Position numbers and translations under genes: made by a program
NCBI GenBank assembly: GCA_905193485.1
Contig: CAJJOX010000035.1
Location: forward strand, 1-14,304
DNA: 14,304 nt
Source: an uncultured Porphyromonadaceae bacterium
GTDB lineage: Bacteria; Bacteroidota; Bacteroidia; Bacteroidales; Muribaculaceae
Direction of reading: 5' to 3'
Part shown: positions 7,914-14,304 of the stretch, in pieces
Numbering within the stretch: the first letter of the stretch is position 1
How the letters are laid out: each line of letters opens with the position of its first letter
Notes under the pieces: generated by a model
Database searches by the model: none
What the model was told of the DNA's origin: nothing
Seen by the model: the letters and a program-made list of their open reading frames with translations, nothing else

Positions 7914-8355
7914 CTCAAATCTCCGGATAGCCGGCTTGCCGTTTTTTCGGTCTTTGATGCAAAAAATACCATTATGCGTAAGAAGGCTATTAAAGGCCGA
8001 AATTCTCATAAGCATGCTTTATCAGATAAATCCCAATTTAACAAACACACACAATGATACGTAGAGAACACTATTGATATTGGTACTCTGCCTTTCATTG
8101 ACCGGAGGCATGGCACAGTGATCTCAATGGTGTCAAGGCCTCTCGAATGTGAGCGATCATTCATGATCTGTATCCGGCAGGATATATCATAAACGGTCGA
8201 AAACAGATGATAGAATAATAATCAAGTCGCATTATTCGGCTCGACGATTTAACGGGGGTACGAATTTCATCGCCCCTGTTTTCGTAAAGTGAGCAAACGG
8301 ATAAATTGGAAAGATAAGCCGTATTTATCGTAACAATGGCTTGTGAATATGTCGG
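7914..8355. other. Divergent intergenic region upstream of the redox/hydrolase operon
   Basis: This is the long gap between two divergently transcribed units. It has no convincing gene. It contains a perfect 10-base palindrome, AAGCATGCTT at 8010-8019, and an extended stem-loop at 8239-8294 (listed separately). Its length and symmetry elements make it the natural place for regulator binding, for example by the nearby AraC protein, but this is inference. Confidence 0.45.
8239..8294 (+). repeat. Extended imperfect stem-loop upstream of the operon
   Basis: Three nested inverted segments line up. The core is AACGGGGG (8251-8258) with CCCCTGTT (8273-8280), an 8-pair stem with one G-T position and a 14-base loop. 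The flanks are ACGA (8244-8247) with TCGT (8282-8285), then GCTC (8239-8242) with GAGC (8291-8294). It lies about 60 bases upstream of the presumed -7 box at 8356. It could be a terminator-like or leader structure of an earlier transcript, or a regulator site. Confidence 0.4.
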
Positions 8356-8363
8356 TAATTTTG
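8356..8363 (+). promoter_or_regulatory. Probable -7 promoter box of the redox/hydrolase operon
   Basis: TAATTTTG at 8356-8363 matches the Bacteroidetes -7 consensus and stands 30 bases before the ATG at 8394. The leader that follows is A-rich with no Shine-Dalgarno sequence, as usual in the phylum. No good -33 element is visible at 19-21 bases, which would suit an activator-dependent promoter. The same TAATTTTG octamer serves as the -7 box of the divergent gene at 7906-7913. Confidence 0.45.
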
Positions 8364-8393
8364 CATCAGAAAATAAACTAAACAGATTATGAT

Positions 8394-9863
8394 ATGAAGA
8401 AATGCCGTTCGTTATTTTTTCTTTTCTCGGTGGCATTGACTATGATGTCATGTGGCATTGATGAGCCTGAGAATCTGAATGAACCGGATACAGAAGAACC
8501 CTCTGAACCCGGTGCTTCCTCTGAACTTTTTGGCGGGAGCAAAATACTTATCGCCTATTTTTCATGGGGAGGCACAACTGAACAGATGGCTAAAATCATA
8601 GCCGAACAAACCGAAGGCACTCTATTTGAAATTGAGCCGGCTGTACCTTACCCTACAGAATATACATCCTGCACAGAGGTGGCATTGCAAGAACGGGATA
8701 ATAATGTGCGTCCGGCAATAAAAGACCGGGTGCAGAACTGGGGTGATTATGATATCGTATTTATAGGCTGCCCCGTATGGTGGTGGACAACGCCTATGAT
8801 TATCCACACTTTCTGCGAGAGTTACGATTTCAAAGGCAAGACTGTCGTGCCGTTCTGCACCTATGCCGCAACTTATCGCGATGAAACGCTTGCAGAGATT
8901 GTGAACAGTACGCCCGATGCCGCCCACCTTACGGGCGAAGGTCTGACAAGCGGACGTATCAACCGTTCCACGATACAGACATGGATTGACCTTATCAACG
9001 AGGAGTGGAACAACAATTCATCCGGTTCCGGCGATACCGTGATGACAGGAAAAGTCAATCTCTGGGAGAAAGGCAATATCCCTACAGTCACCCACAATGT
9101 GAGCAATTCCGACGGCCCGAATTTTATCCCCAATCTCGAAGTGTACACTGTTCCCGACGATGTTGAGCCCAAAGGGGCCGTTATGATCTGTCCGGGTGGT
9201 GCTTTCATGTTCCGCAGTATGCAGAATGAGGGTTATGATATTGCCGATATGCTCACATCAATGGGCTACCAGTGTTTTGTTGTCAATTACCGTATCAATC
9301 CCTATACCATGCAGGAGAGCGCAACCGACCTGCAACGCGGCATCCGGTATGTGAAGGCCCACGCCACGGAATACAGAATCAAGCCGGATAATATCGCTCT
9401 TGTGGGGTTCTCGGCCGGAGGGATCCTTAACGGTGAGGTTCTGCTGAACTGGCGGGATCTTACAACCGGGACTGCGCTTGACAGCTCTTATCGTCCCGAC
9501 GATCTCGACAAAGTGCCAGTATCGGCATGTGCCGTGGGTATGATTTATTCTTTTTACGGAAGGCTGAGCGTTTCGATGAACAATGTCGAGACCCTCCGAA
9601 ATGCAGATCTTCCTCCTGCTTTCTACTGTTGGGGTACAAGAGACGGTTTTGCCGGTCAGTTCACACAAAACGCAAACGCAGTCGAGCAAGCCGGTTGCCG
9701 TGTGGAACGCAAGATACTCCAGAACTATCCGCACGGATATGGAACAGGTGGCAATTTCGACGTATGGGGACGTGATTTTGATCGGTTCCTGACATCAATA
9801 ATGTATGAAAACTCTGCTGTCAACGATGTCATGACTGATATGGCGGATGAATCAGGTAATTAA
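8394..9863 (+). CDS. Lipoprotein fusing a flavodoxin domain to an alpha/beta-hydrolase domain
   Basis: This 489-residue protein opens with a lipoprotein signal (lipobox MMSC, Cys20) and an acidic Pro/Glu linker (23-43). A flavodoxin domain spans about 48-205: strand KILIAYFS, phosphate-loop SWGGTTEQMA at 57-66, and WWWTTPMIIHTF at about 129-140, as in FMN-binding flavodoxins. After a Ser/Gly/Asn-rich linker (206-218), an alpha/beta-hydrolase of the BD-FAE/acetyl-esterase type fills about 219-470, with oxyanion segment CPGGAF (266-271), nucleophile elbow GFSAG (Ser340), Asp417 in WGTRDG and His447 in NYPHGYG. The catalytic set looks complete. It heads a rightward operon. It ends in a tail linker (SAVNDVMTDMADESGN) and a TAA, after which the same frame encodes a sorting-like tail, so the protein seems truncated by a nonsense codon. 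Known relatives usually exist as separate flavodoxin and esterase genes. Confidence 0.88.
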   Translation: MKKCRSLFFLFSVALTMMSCGIDEPENLNEPDTEEPSEPGASSELFGGSKILIAYFSWGGTTEQMAKIIAEQTEGTLFEIEPAVPYPTEYTSCTEVALQERDNNVRPAIKDRVQNWGDYDIVFIGCPVWWWTTPMIIHTFCESYDFKGKTVVPFCTYAATYRDETLAEIVNSTPDAAHLTGEGLTSGRINRSTIQTWIDLINEEWNNNSSGSGDTVMTGKVNLWEKGNIPTVTHNVSNSDGPNFIPNLEVYTVPDDVEPKGAVMICPGGAFMFRSMQNEGYDIADMLTSMGYQCFVVNYRINPYTMQESATDLQRGIRYVKAHATEYRIKPDNIALVGFSAGGILNGEVLLNWRDLTTGTALDSSYRPDDLDKVPVSACAVGMIYSFYGRLSVSMNNVETLRNADLPPAFYCWGTRDGFAGQFTQNANAVEQAGCRVERKILQNYPHGYGTGGNFDVWGRDFDRFLTSIMYENSAVNDVMTDMADESGN

Positions 9864-9968
9864 ATACGGTTCGACCTTAACGGACGTCAGGTTGCTAAAA
9901 CATCGGCCGATACCGGATTTTATATAGTGAAGAATGCAAACAGTGTCAAAAAGATACTAAAACGATAA
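9861..9968 (+). pseudogene. In-frame C-terminal sorting-like tail cut off by a stop codon
   Basis: Directly after the TAA at 9861-9863, and in the same frame, 34 codons read IRFDLNGRQVAKTSADTGFY and then IVKNANSVKKILKR, closed by a TAA at 9966-9968. The DLNGRQV...G(F/I)Y(I)VK...KK(I/V)LK pattern is characteristic of the C-terminal tails of exported Bacteroidales proteins, often annotated as type 9 secretion sorting-like domains. The end of the preceding gene already resembles the linker that comes before such tails. The simplest reading is a single nonsense mutation in an ancestral gene of about 524 codons; readthrough or a sequencing error are alternatives. Confidence 0.75.
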
Positions 9969-9970
9969 TT

Positions 9971-10981
9971 ATGGAATACAGAACTTTAGGATTAACCGGC
10001 CTGCGTGTTTCGGCCGTTGGCCTCGGCTGTATGGGTATGAGCCATGGATATGGGCATCCCTCGGATAAAAGAGAAATGAAGCGGCTGCTTTCCGATGCTG
10101 TCGATATGGGTTATACAATGTTCGACACCGCAGAAATTTATGGTACGCCCGATGACCCTCATGCCAATGAAGAGCTGTTGGGAGAAGCGTTGCAACCGTA
10201 TCGCGACCGGATAATACTGGCTACGAAATTCGGACTGACATTTGATGATCCATATGGTGACGGCCCCCATCCGCTTATTCCCGATTCCCGGCCGGAAGCC
10301 ATACGCCGCGCTGTGGAAGGCTCATTGCGCCGACTGCGCACCGACCACATAGACCTGTACTATCAGCACCGGATTGATCCTGCCGTAGAGCCGGAAACAG
10401 TTGCAGAGGTAATGGCAGACCTTATACGCGAGGGAAAAATTCTACACTGGGGTATTTCAGAAGCGGATGAAGAATATCTGCGTCGCGCTCATGCCGTCTG
10501 CCGTGTCACTGCCGTGCAAAACCGTTATTCAATGATGGCACGGTGGTATGAGTCGCTTTTCCCAACGCTTGAAGAACTCGGCATCGGCTTCGTCGCATTC
10601 TCGCCACTGGCCAACGGACTGCTGACTACCAATTATGACGCCTCGTCAAAGTTCGACCCGAAATCGGACTATCGTGCCGCCATGCCGCAGTTCCGCAAGG
10701 AGAGTTTCGAGCATAACCGCGAGCTTTTCGACTTCATCCTCCATCTCGCCGACTTACACCACGCCACACCATCACAAATCTCTCTTGCATGGATGCTTGG
10801 CAAGAAACCGTGGATTGTACCGATTCCCGGCACACGACATCTCGCACGTCTTAAAGAAAATGCCGGTGCCTCCGATGTCAGACTGTCTCAGAAAGAAATT
10901 GAAAAGATCGACCGCACTCTCGATACTATGCCCATGAGCGAAGTCTTTGGCGGTTCAAAAATACTTGAACACAGCAAATAA
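9971..10981 (+). CDS. Aldo/keto reductase (cytoplasmic)
   Basis: This 336-residue NADPH-dependent aldehyde/ketone reductase folds as a TIM barrel. The catalytic tetrad is visible: Asp52 and Tyr57 (MFDTAEIYG), Lys86 (LATKFGL) and His133 (YYQHRID). The nicotinamide-binding end is PIPGTRHLARLKENAGA at about 284-300, typical of the YajO/AKR11-13-like subfamily. The N-terminus LGLTGLRVSAVGLGCMGMS is standard and shows no signal peptide, so it acts in the cytoplasm. The ATG is two bases after the second stop of the upstream gene's tail, so translation is probably coupled. The next gene starts 7 bases after its stop. Its last residues, SEVFGGSKIL, recur almost exactly in the linker of the flavodoxin fusion. 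The substrate is unknown. Confidence 0.95.
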   Translation: MEYRTLGLTGLRVSAVGLGCMGMSHGYGHPSDKREMKRLLSDAVDMGYTMFDTAEIYGTPDDPHANEELLGEALQPYRDRIILATKFGLTFDDPYGDGPHPLIPDSRPEAIRRAVEGSLRRLRTDHIDLYYQHRIDPAVEPETVAEVMADLIREGKILHWGISEADEEYLRRAHAVCRVTAVQNRYSMMARWYESLFPTLEELGIGFVAFSPLANGLLTTNYDASSKFDPKSDYRAAMPQFRKESFEHNRELFDFILHLADLHHATPSQISLAWMLGKKPWIVPIPGTRHLARLKENAGASDVRLSQKEIEKIDRTLDTMPMSEVFGGSKILEHSK

Positions 10982-10988
10982 TCCCCAT

Positions 10989-11933
10989 ATGAAATCAATT
11001 AACCGAATATTCATTCTTGCCGTCGTTACGGCGTTTCTGCCATTCCAGATGAAAGCGGAAGACAAGATTATCAACGGGATACCGTATGTCACGCTTAACA
11101 ACGGGAAGCAGATGCCCCGCTTCGGTATAGGCACATTCAATGTCCCCGGCGACTCGGTGGCTGCCGAAGCCGTGACCTTCGCACTGAAAAACGGTTATCG
11201 CCATATAGATACGGCTCATGCATATCGTGTCGAGCGTGGTGTCGGTCAGGCCATAAAGGAAAGCGGTGTCCCCCGTGAAGAAATATGGGTGACGAGTAAA
11301 CTGTGGCCCAGTGAATACAGTGACGCCGATGCCGCTATCGACCGTATGCTTGAGCGTCTTGGGCTTGATTATATCGATCTCCTCTATGTGCATCAGCCGA
11401 TGGGCGACTGGCGCAGCGCATGGAGAGCAATGGAGCAGGCAGTCGCCGATGGGAGGGTGCGGACGCTTGGCATAAGCAATTTCGATGCGGCGGACTCACT
11501 CTATACGGCAGCCATTGAATGGGCCAAAATCAAACCGGCAGTGATGCAGATTGAGTGCCATCCGTATGCGCAGAGAAAAGCGTGGACAGAGAAGCTTGCC
11601 GGCGATTCCATCATTCTTGAAGCATGGTTTCCTCTCGGCGGGGCGATGAGCAACGGCGCTCTGTTTAAAGATCCAGTACTTAGGCAAATTGCCGACGGAC
11701 ACGGCAAGACACCGGCGCAGATAATTCTACGCTGGCACATTCAGGAAGGCCATTCCGCTATTCCGGGAGCAACTGATCATGATTACATTACTGAAAATAT
11801 TGATATTTTCGATTTTGAACTTAGCCCCAAAGAGATGGCTCAGATTCGTGGAATTGACAAGGAACAGCGTTTCTTCAATATGGATTACAGACAGGCAGAG
11901 CAGTTTATGCTCAACTGGAAAATGGATGATTGA
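10989..11933 (+). CDS. Exported aldo/keto reductase with Sec signal peptide
   Basis: The chosen ATG at 10989 gives 314 residues and comes 7 bases after the previous stop. An upstream in-frame start at 10947 would overlap the previous gene and bury the signal peptide. The first 23 residues (MKSINRIFILAVVTAFLPFQ then MKA) form a basic N-region, a hydrophobic core and a plausible cleavage site. The rest is a 2,5-diketogluconate-reductase/prostaglandin-synthase-like aldo/keto reductase with a complete tetrad: Asp74, Tyr79 (HIDTAHAYR), Lys104 (VTSKLW) and His135 (LLYVHQPMGDW). The usual IPKS nucleotide-binding motif reads IPGATDHDYITEN (258-270). An NADPH-dependent enzyme in the periplasm is puzzling. 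It is a different AKR subfamily from its upstream neighbour. Confidence 0.9.
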   Translation: MKSINRIFILAVVTAFLPFQMKAEDKIINGIPYVTLNNGKQMPRFGIGTFNVPGDSVAAEAVTFALKNGYRHIDTAHAYRVERGVGQAIKESGVPREEIWVTSKLWPSEYSDADAAIDRMLERLGLDYIDLLYVHQPMGDWRSAWRAMEQAVADGRVRTLGISNFDAADSLYTAAIEWAKIKPAVMQIECHPYAQRKAWTEKLAGDSIILEAWFPLGGAMSNGALFKDPVLRQIADGHGKTPAQIILRWHIQEGHSAIPGATDHDYITENIDIFDFELSPKEMAQIRGIDKEQRFFNMDYRQAEQFMLNWKMDD

Positions 11934-11939
11934 AAAATT

Positions 11940-12647
11940 ATGAAACCGAAAGTAATATGTCATATAATGAGTTCGGTTGACGGTCGGCTTTTGCCCGGTC
12001 GCTGGACTCCGCCGTTTGACGGAACAGATTCCGGCAAACTGTTCAAAGAATATGCCGCAATCGGCAAGGAACTGAAAACTGACGCATGGATGTTCGGGAC
12101 GGCCACTACAAAGGAGGCGTTCCTTTACAAGTTCATGCCAAAAAGCAATGAACATCCCCAATCAGGCACAATACACGTAGGCAACCGCAATTCATCAAGG
12201 TTGTTTGTTACCGTGGATCCGGAGGCCGACATATTCTATACGTCCGATAGATTGCGTGGCGACAACATTGTCACCATTCTGGGAACCAATGCAACGAAGG
12301 ATTATCTGGAAATGCTTCAGGGAAAGGGAATATCTTACATAGTGCTGGCCGATGCAACCAATCTTTACGAGGCGATGGATATCCTTAGCGACACGTTCAA
12401 CATAGACTCGATATCACTTCAGGGCGGAGGCATAATAAACGGAGTCATGCTTGCCGATGGCTTGATCGATGAGTTGAGTCTTGTCATTTATCCGGGCATT
12501 GACGGGCTTGCTTCATCTCCGTCTATTTTTGAGTATCTCGGAGCGCCGGACGCACTTCCGGCATCCGGACAATCATTGGAACTGCTTTCTTGTGAAACAC
12601 GCAGGAACGGTATAGTATGGCTTCGATATGGCTTTCACCGGAATTAA
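11940..12647 (+). CDS. Dihydrofolate reductase / RibD C-terminal domain family reductase
   Basis: The 235-residue protein has the family's opening ICHIMSSVDGRL (6-17), a middle WMFGTATTKEAF (50-61), and the NADPH-binding glycine cluster SLQGGGIINGVMLADGLIDE (159-178) followed by the usual LSLVIYPGIDG strand. This is the RibD-C/DHFR fold used to reduce ribosylaminopyrimidines and, in stand-alone members, unidentified substrates. No deaminase domain is attached and no riboflavin genes are nearby, so a role in flavin synthesis is not supported by context. It lacks a signal peptide and is cytoplasmic. It follows the exported reductase by 6 bases and precedes a lipoprotein hydrolase by 6 bases, so it is an internal operon gene. 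Confidence 0.9.
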   Translation: MKPKVICHIMSSVDGRLLPGRWTPPFDGTDSGKLFKEYAAIGKELKTDAWMFGTATTKEAFLYKFMPKSNEHPQSGTIHVGNRNSSRLFVTVDPEADIFYTSDRLRGDNIVTILGTNATKDYLEMLQGKGISYIVLADATNLYEAMDILSDTFNIDSISLQGGGIINGVMLADGLIDELSLVIYPGIDGLASSPSIFEYLGAPDALPASGQSLELLSCETRRNGIVWLRYGFHRN

Positions 12648-12653
12648 TGTCAA

Positions 12654-13706
12654 ATGAGGTTTCGGCTTATGATAATGGCGGTATCTGTTTCCATTTTTAC
12701 GGTTTTTGCCTCTTGCTCTTCAACACCGGTCAGTCATAGATTGTTGGATGAAGTGCGACACGGACATGATAGCGTTCAGGTCGGCACACATGATACAATT
12801 ATGGAAGAATACAAGCATTTGACAATAGACAACACTGTTTCCGATGTGATCAACACTCCGGCATTCAAAGGATTCGGACAATATGTCCTCCCGTCGGAAT
12901 GGCATTATGACCCGGATATGAAGTTGAAGTACATACCTTCGCTTCTTCCATACCATAATTATGTTGATGCAAACCGCTCTGCCGGTTATATCAATATGAT
13001 GATTGATATGAGAAAACGAGGCGAAAAATTGTTTTATCCGATCGGTCGTAAAGATGCAGGTCTGTTCTTTTTCCCCGGTAAGCCGGATGCTCCTTTTGCC
13101 GTAATATGTCCCGGCGGCGGTTTTTCCTATGTCGGTTCTATACATGAAGGCTTTCCCCTTGCCATTGAACTGAGTAAAAAAGGCTATAACGCGTTTGTGA
13201 TTCAATATAGTGTGGCTTATGGAGCCCAAGGTGCCGTAGAAGATCTCGCCGCAGGGATTGACTATATATTCAGGCACGCTTTAGAATTGAAGGTTTCCAC
13301 AAGGGATTATTCCGTGTGGGGCGGATCAGCGGGTGCGCGAATGGCTGCATATATCGGTTCTTACACACCGGCGGCTTTTGGCAATTTTGTAAATGCACGT
13401 CCAGCCACAGTAGTGATGGGATACACGGGACATTCCGAATATACACGACTTGACCCTCCGACATATGTCGTAATCGGAGCAAACGATGGAATTGCAAGTC
13501 CCGCAATAATGCGTCGCCGGGTGGAAGCGTTGAAAGCCATTGGTATCGACTCCGAATTTCATCTGTTTCCGAATCTGCGCCACGGATTCGGTCTTGGCAC
13601 AGGCACAAGTGCAGACCGCTGGATTGACGGAGCGGTGAGACTCTGGGAAAAACATATGAATACTTCTGATAAAATAAATATACCAATCAAAGAATATGAA
13701 AATTAA
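12654..13706 (+). CDS. Lipoprotein alpha/beta-hydrolase (BD-FAE/esterase-like)
   Basis: The 350-residue product carries a lipoprotein signal with Cys21 (SIFTVFAS before Cys), so it should sit in a membrane facing the periplasm or surface. After about 115 residues with no recognised domain, an alpha/beta-hydrolase domain spans about 120-335: oxyanion segment ICPGGGFSYV (151-160), nucleophile elbow WGGSAG (Ser225), acid Asp278 in GANDG and His310 in LRHGFG. The set is complete and of the same esterase type as the hydrolase half of the first operon gene, with LEKxxN-like loop differences. Substrates in this family are acetylated or feruloylated sugars or other esters; none can be assigned. Its last 11 bases overlap the start of the short signal-peptide frame that follows, showing translational coupling. 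Confidence 0.88.
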   Translation: MRFRLMIMAVSVSIFTVFASCSSTPVSHRLLDEVRHGHDSVQVGTHDTIMEEYKHLTIDNTVSDVINTPAFKGFGQYVLPSEWHYDPDMKLKYIPSLLPYHNYVDANRSAGYINMMIDMRKRGEKLFYPIGRKDAGLFFFPGKPDAPFAVICPGGGFSYVGSIHEGFPLAIELSKKGYNAFVIQYSVAYGAQGAVEDLAAGIDYIFRHALELKVSTRDYSVWGGSAGARMAAYIGSYTPAAFGNFVNARPATVVMGYTGHSEYTRLDPPTYVVIGANDGIASPAIMRRRVEALKAIGIDSEFHLFPNLRHGFGLGTGTSADRWIDGAVRLWEKHMNTSDKINIPIKEYEN

Positions 13707-13779
13707 CAACCATATAGTCGGTGCGGTCTGCGCAATATTTTGTTCTTTGGCAGCGCCGGCTCAAAAACAAATGATATGA
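13696..13779 (+). pseudogene. Stranded signal peptide of the following hydrolase (27 codons)
   Basis: From the ATG at 13696 the frame reads MKINNHIVGAVCAIFCSLAA then PAQKQMI and stops at TGA (13777-13779). This is a textbook Sec signal peptide with a likely cut before QKQ and nothing mature after it. The hydrolase coding sequence begins in a different frame at 13776, overlapping the stop. Deleting bases 13771-13775 (ATGAT, near-repeated by the next five, ATGAA) would fuse the two frames cleanly as ...PAQKQMNNKPIFEDV. The likely event is a small tandem duplication that separated signal from enzyme. Confidence 0.7.
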
Positions 13780-14304
13780 ATAACAAACCCATTTTTGAAG
13801 ATGTAGCCGTAGAGGATGTCCTCTCCTTTAAGGGCAATCCTTACGGCCTTGTGTATGACAACGCCATCATGGCCAACGAGCCGGGCAAAGTCAATATCCA
13901 CCCGATTGCATACGATCTGAACGGTCTACGCATCGCCGCGAATGTCTATACGCCGGCTGATTATGATCCGGCAAAGAAATACCCCGCACTTGTAGTCGCT
14001 CATCCTAACGGAGGCACAAAGGAACAGGTGGCAGGAAACTATGCACAGATAATGGCCGGCAAGGGTTATATTACGCTTGCTTTTGATGCAGCATATCAGG
14101 GCGCAAGCGGCGGCGAACCGCGTCAGACCGACAAGCCGGCAAATCGAGTGGAGGACATACACCGCGCTGCCGACATTCTCGTCACTTATCCCGGTGTTGA
14201 TCCTGAACGGATGGGTATTCTCGGCATTTGCGGCGGAGGAGGATACACCGCAAAAGCAGTCCAGACCGACAAGCGCTTCAAGGCTGTTGCCACTCTGAGC
14301 CTTT
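13776..14304 (+). CDS. Dienelactone-hydrolase-like alpha/beta-hydrolase (3' end outside window)
   Basis: From the ATG at 13776 the frame stays open to the right edge, giving 176 residues. It reads MNNKPIFEDVAVEDVLSFKG, then an alpha/beta-hydrolase core: strand PALVVAHPNGG (70-80, oxyanion region), AFDAAYQGASGGEPR (102-116), and a nucleophile elbow GICGGGGY at 150-157 with Cys152 where most relatives of the esterase type have Ser. A Cys nucleophile is the rule in dienelactone hydrolases and also occurs in related uncharacterised bacterial hydrolases. The acid and His residues would lie beyond the window. Its start overlaps the stop of the 27-codon signal peptide, which is probably its own, so as written the enzyme would stay in the cytoplasm unless frameshifting occurs. 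It is the sixth gene of the operon. Confidence 0.88.
   Translation, partial: MNNKPIFEDVAVEDVLSFKGNPYGLVYDNAIMANEPGKVNIHPIAYDLNGLRIAANVYTPADYDPAKKYPALVVAHPNGGTKEQVAGNYAQIMAGKGYITLAFDAAYQGASGGEPRQTDKPANRVEDIHRAADILVTYPGVDPERMGILGICGGGGYTAKAVQTDKRFKAVATLSL

Noticed and set aside
8161..8436. 91-codon minus-strand frame across the operon promoter region
   Set aside because: No recognisable protein features; it runs through a promoter-like box and the start of the lipoprotein gene.
10947..10988. Upstream in-frame start for the exported aldo/keto reductase
   Set aside because: It would overlap the previous gene by 35 bases and put 14 residues before a well-formed signal peptide; the ATG at 10989 fits the operon spacing.
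1..14304. CRISPR arrays, tRNA or rRNA genes, intact insertion sequences
   Set aside because: I found no regularly spaced repeats, no cloverleaf with the usual TTCGA-type T-loop, no rRNA-like stretches and no intact transposase or paired terminal repeats.

Overview
The window looks like chromosomal DNA of a Bacteroidota species, most likely order Bacteroidales and plausibly near Muribaculaceae. The reasons are several promoter -7 boxes of the Bacteroidetes type (TAnnTTTG), A-rich leaders with no clear Shine-Dalgarno sequence, a carboxypeptidase-regulatory-like exported protein, a TonB-receptor-like outer-membrane barrel, and a C-terminal tail resembling the sorting tails of this phylum. The family placement is inference; there is no rRNA in the window.

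Left part (1-3452): the 3' end of purT (purine synthesis) enters from the left edge. It is followed by about 880 bases without an intact gene, which hold a decayed remnant that I read as the C-terminal part of a MobV-type plasmid mobilisation protein. Two leftward housekeeping genes follow, a TrmH/SpoU RNA methyltransferase and radA, 23 bases apart and probably one transcription unit.

Middle (3453-7879): a divergent promoter region with a perfect 14-base palindrome separates the methyltransferase from a rightward outer-membrane beta-barrel gene. This barrel gene converges on a leftward pair: an exported carboxypeptidase-regulatory-like protein followed, 35 bases later, by an AraC-family regulator.

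Right part (8394-14304 and beyond): a tightly packed rightward operon encodes (i) a lipoprotein that fuses a flavodoxin to an alpha/beta-hydrolase, (ii) a cytoplasmic aldo/keto reductase, (iii) a second aldo/keto reductase with a Sec signal peptide, (iv) a dihydrofolate-reductase/RibD-C-like reductase, (v) a lipoprotein alpha/beta-hydrolase, and (vi) a dienelactone-hydrolase-like enzyme that runs off the right edge. Gaps are 2-7 bases or overlaps. The mixture of nicotinamide and flavin redox enzymes with esterase-type hydrolases suggests a reductive and hydrolytic pathway on a small carbonyl or ester compound, partly at the cell envelope. No substrate can be named from sequence.

Two genes in this operon carry apparent recent lesions. 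The fusion protein has an in-frame TAA that cuts off a C-terminal sorting-like tail of 34 residues. The last hydrolase has its signal peptide stranded in another frame by what looks like a 5-base duplication. The operon, its lesions, and its two exported cofactor-dependent oxidoreductases are the most interesting part of the window.
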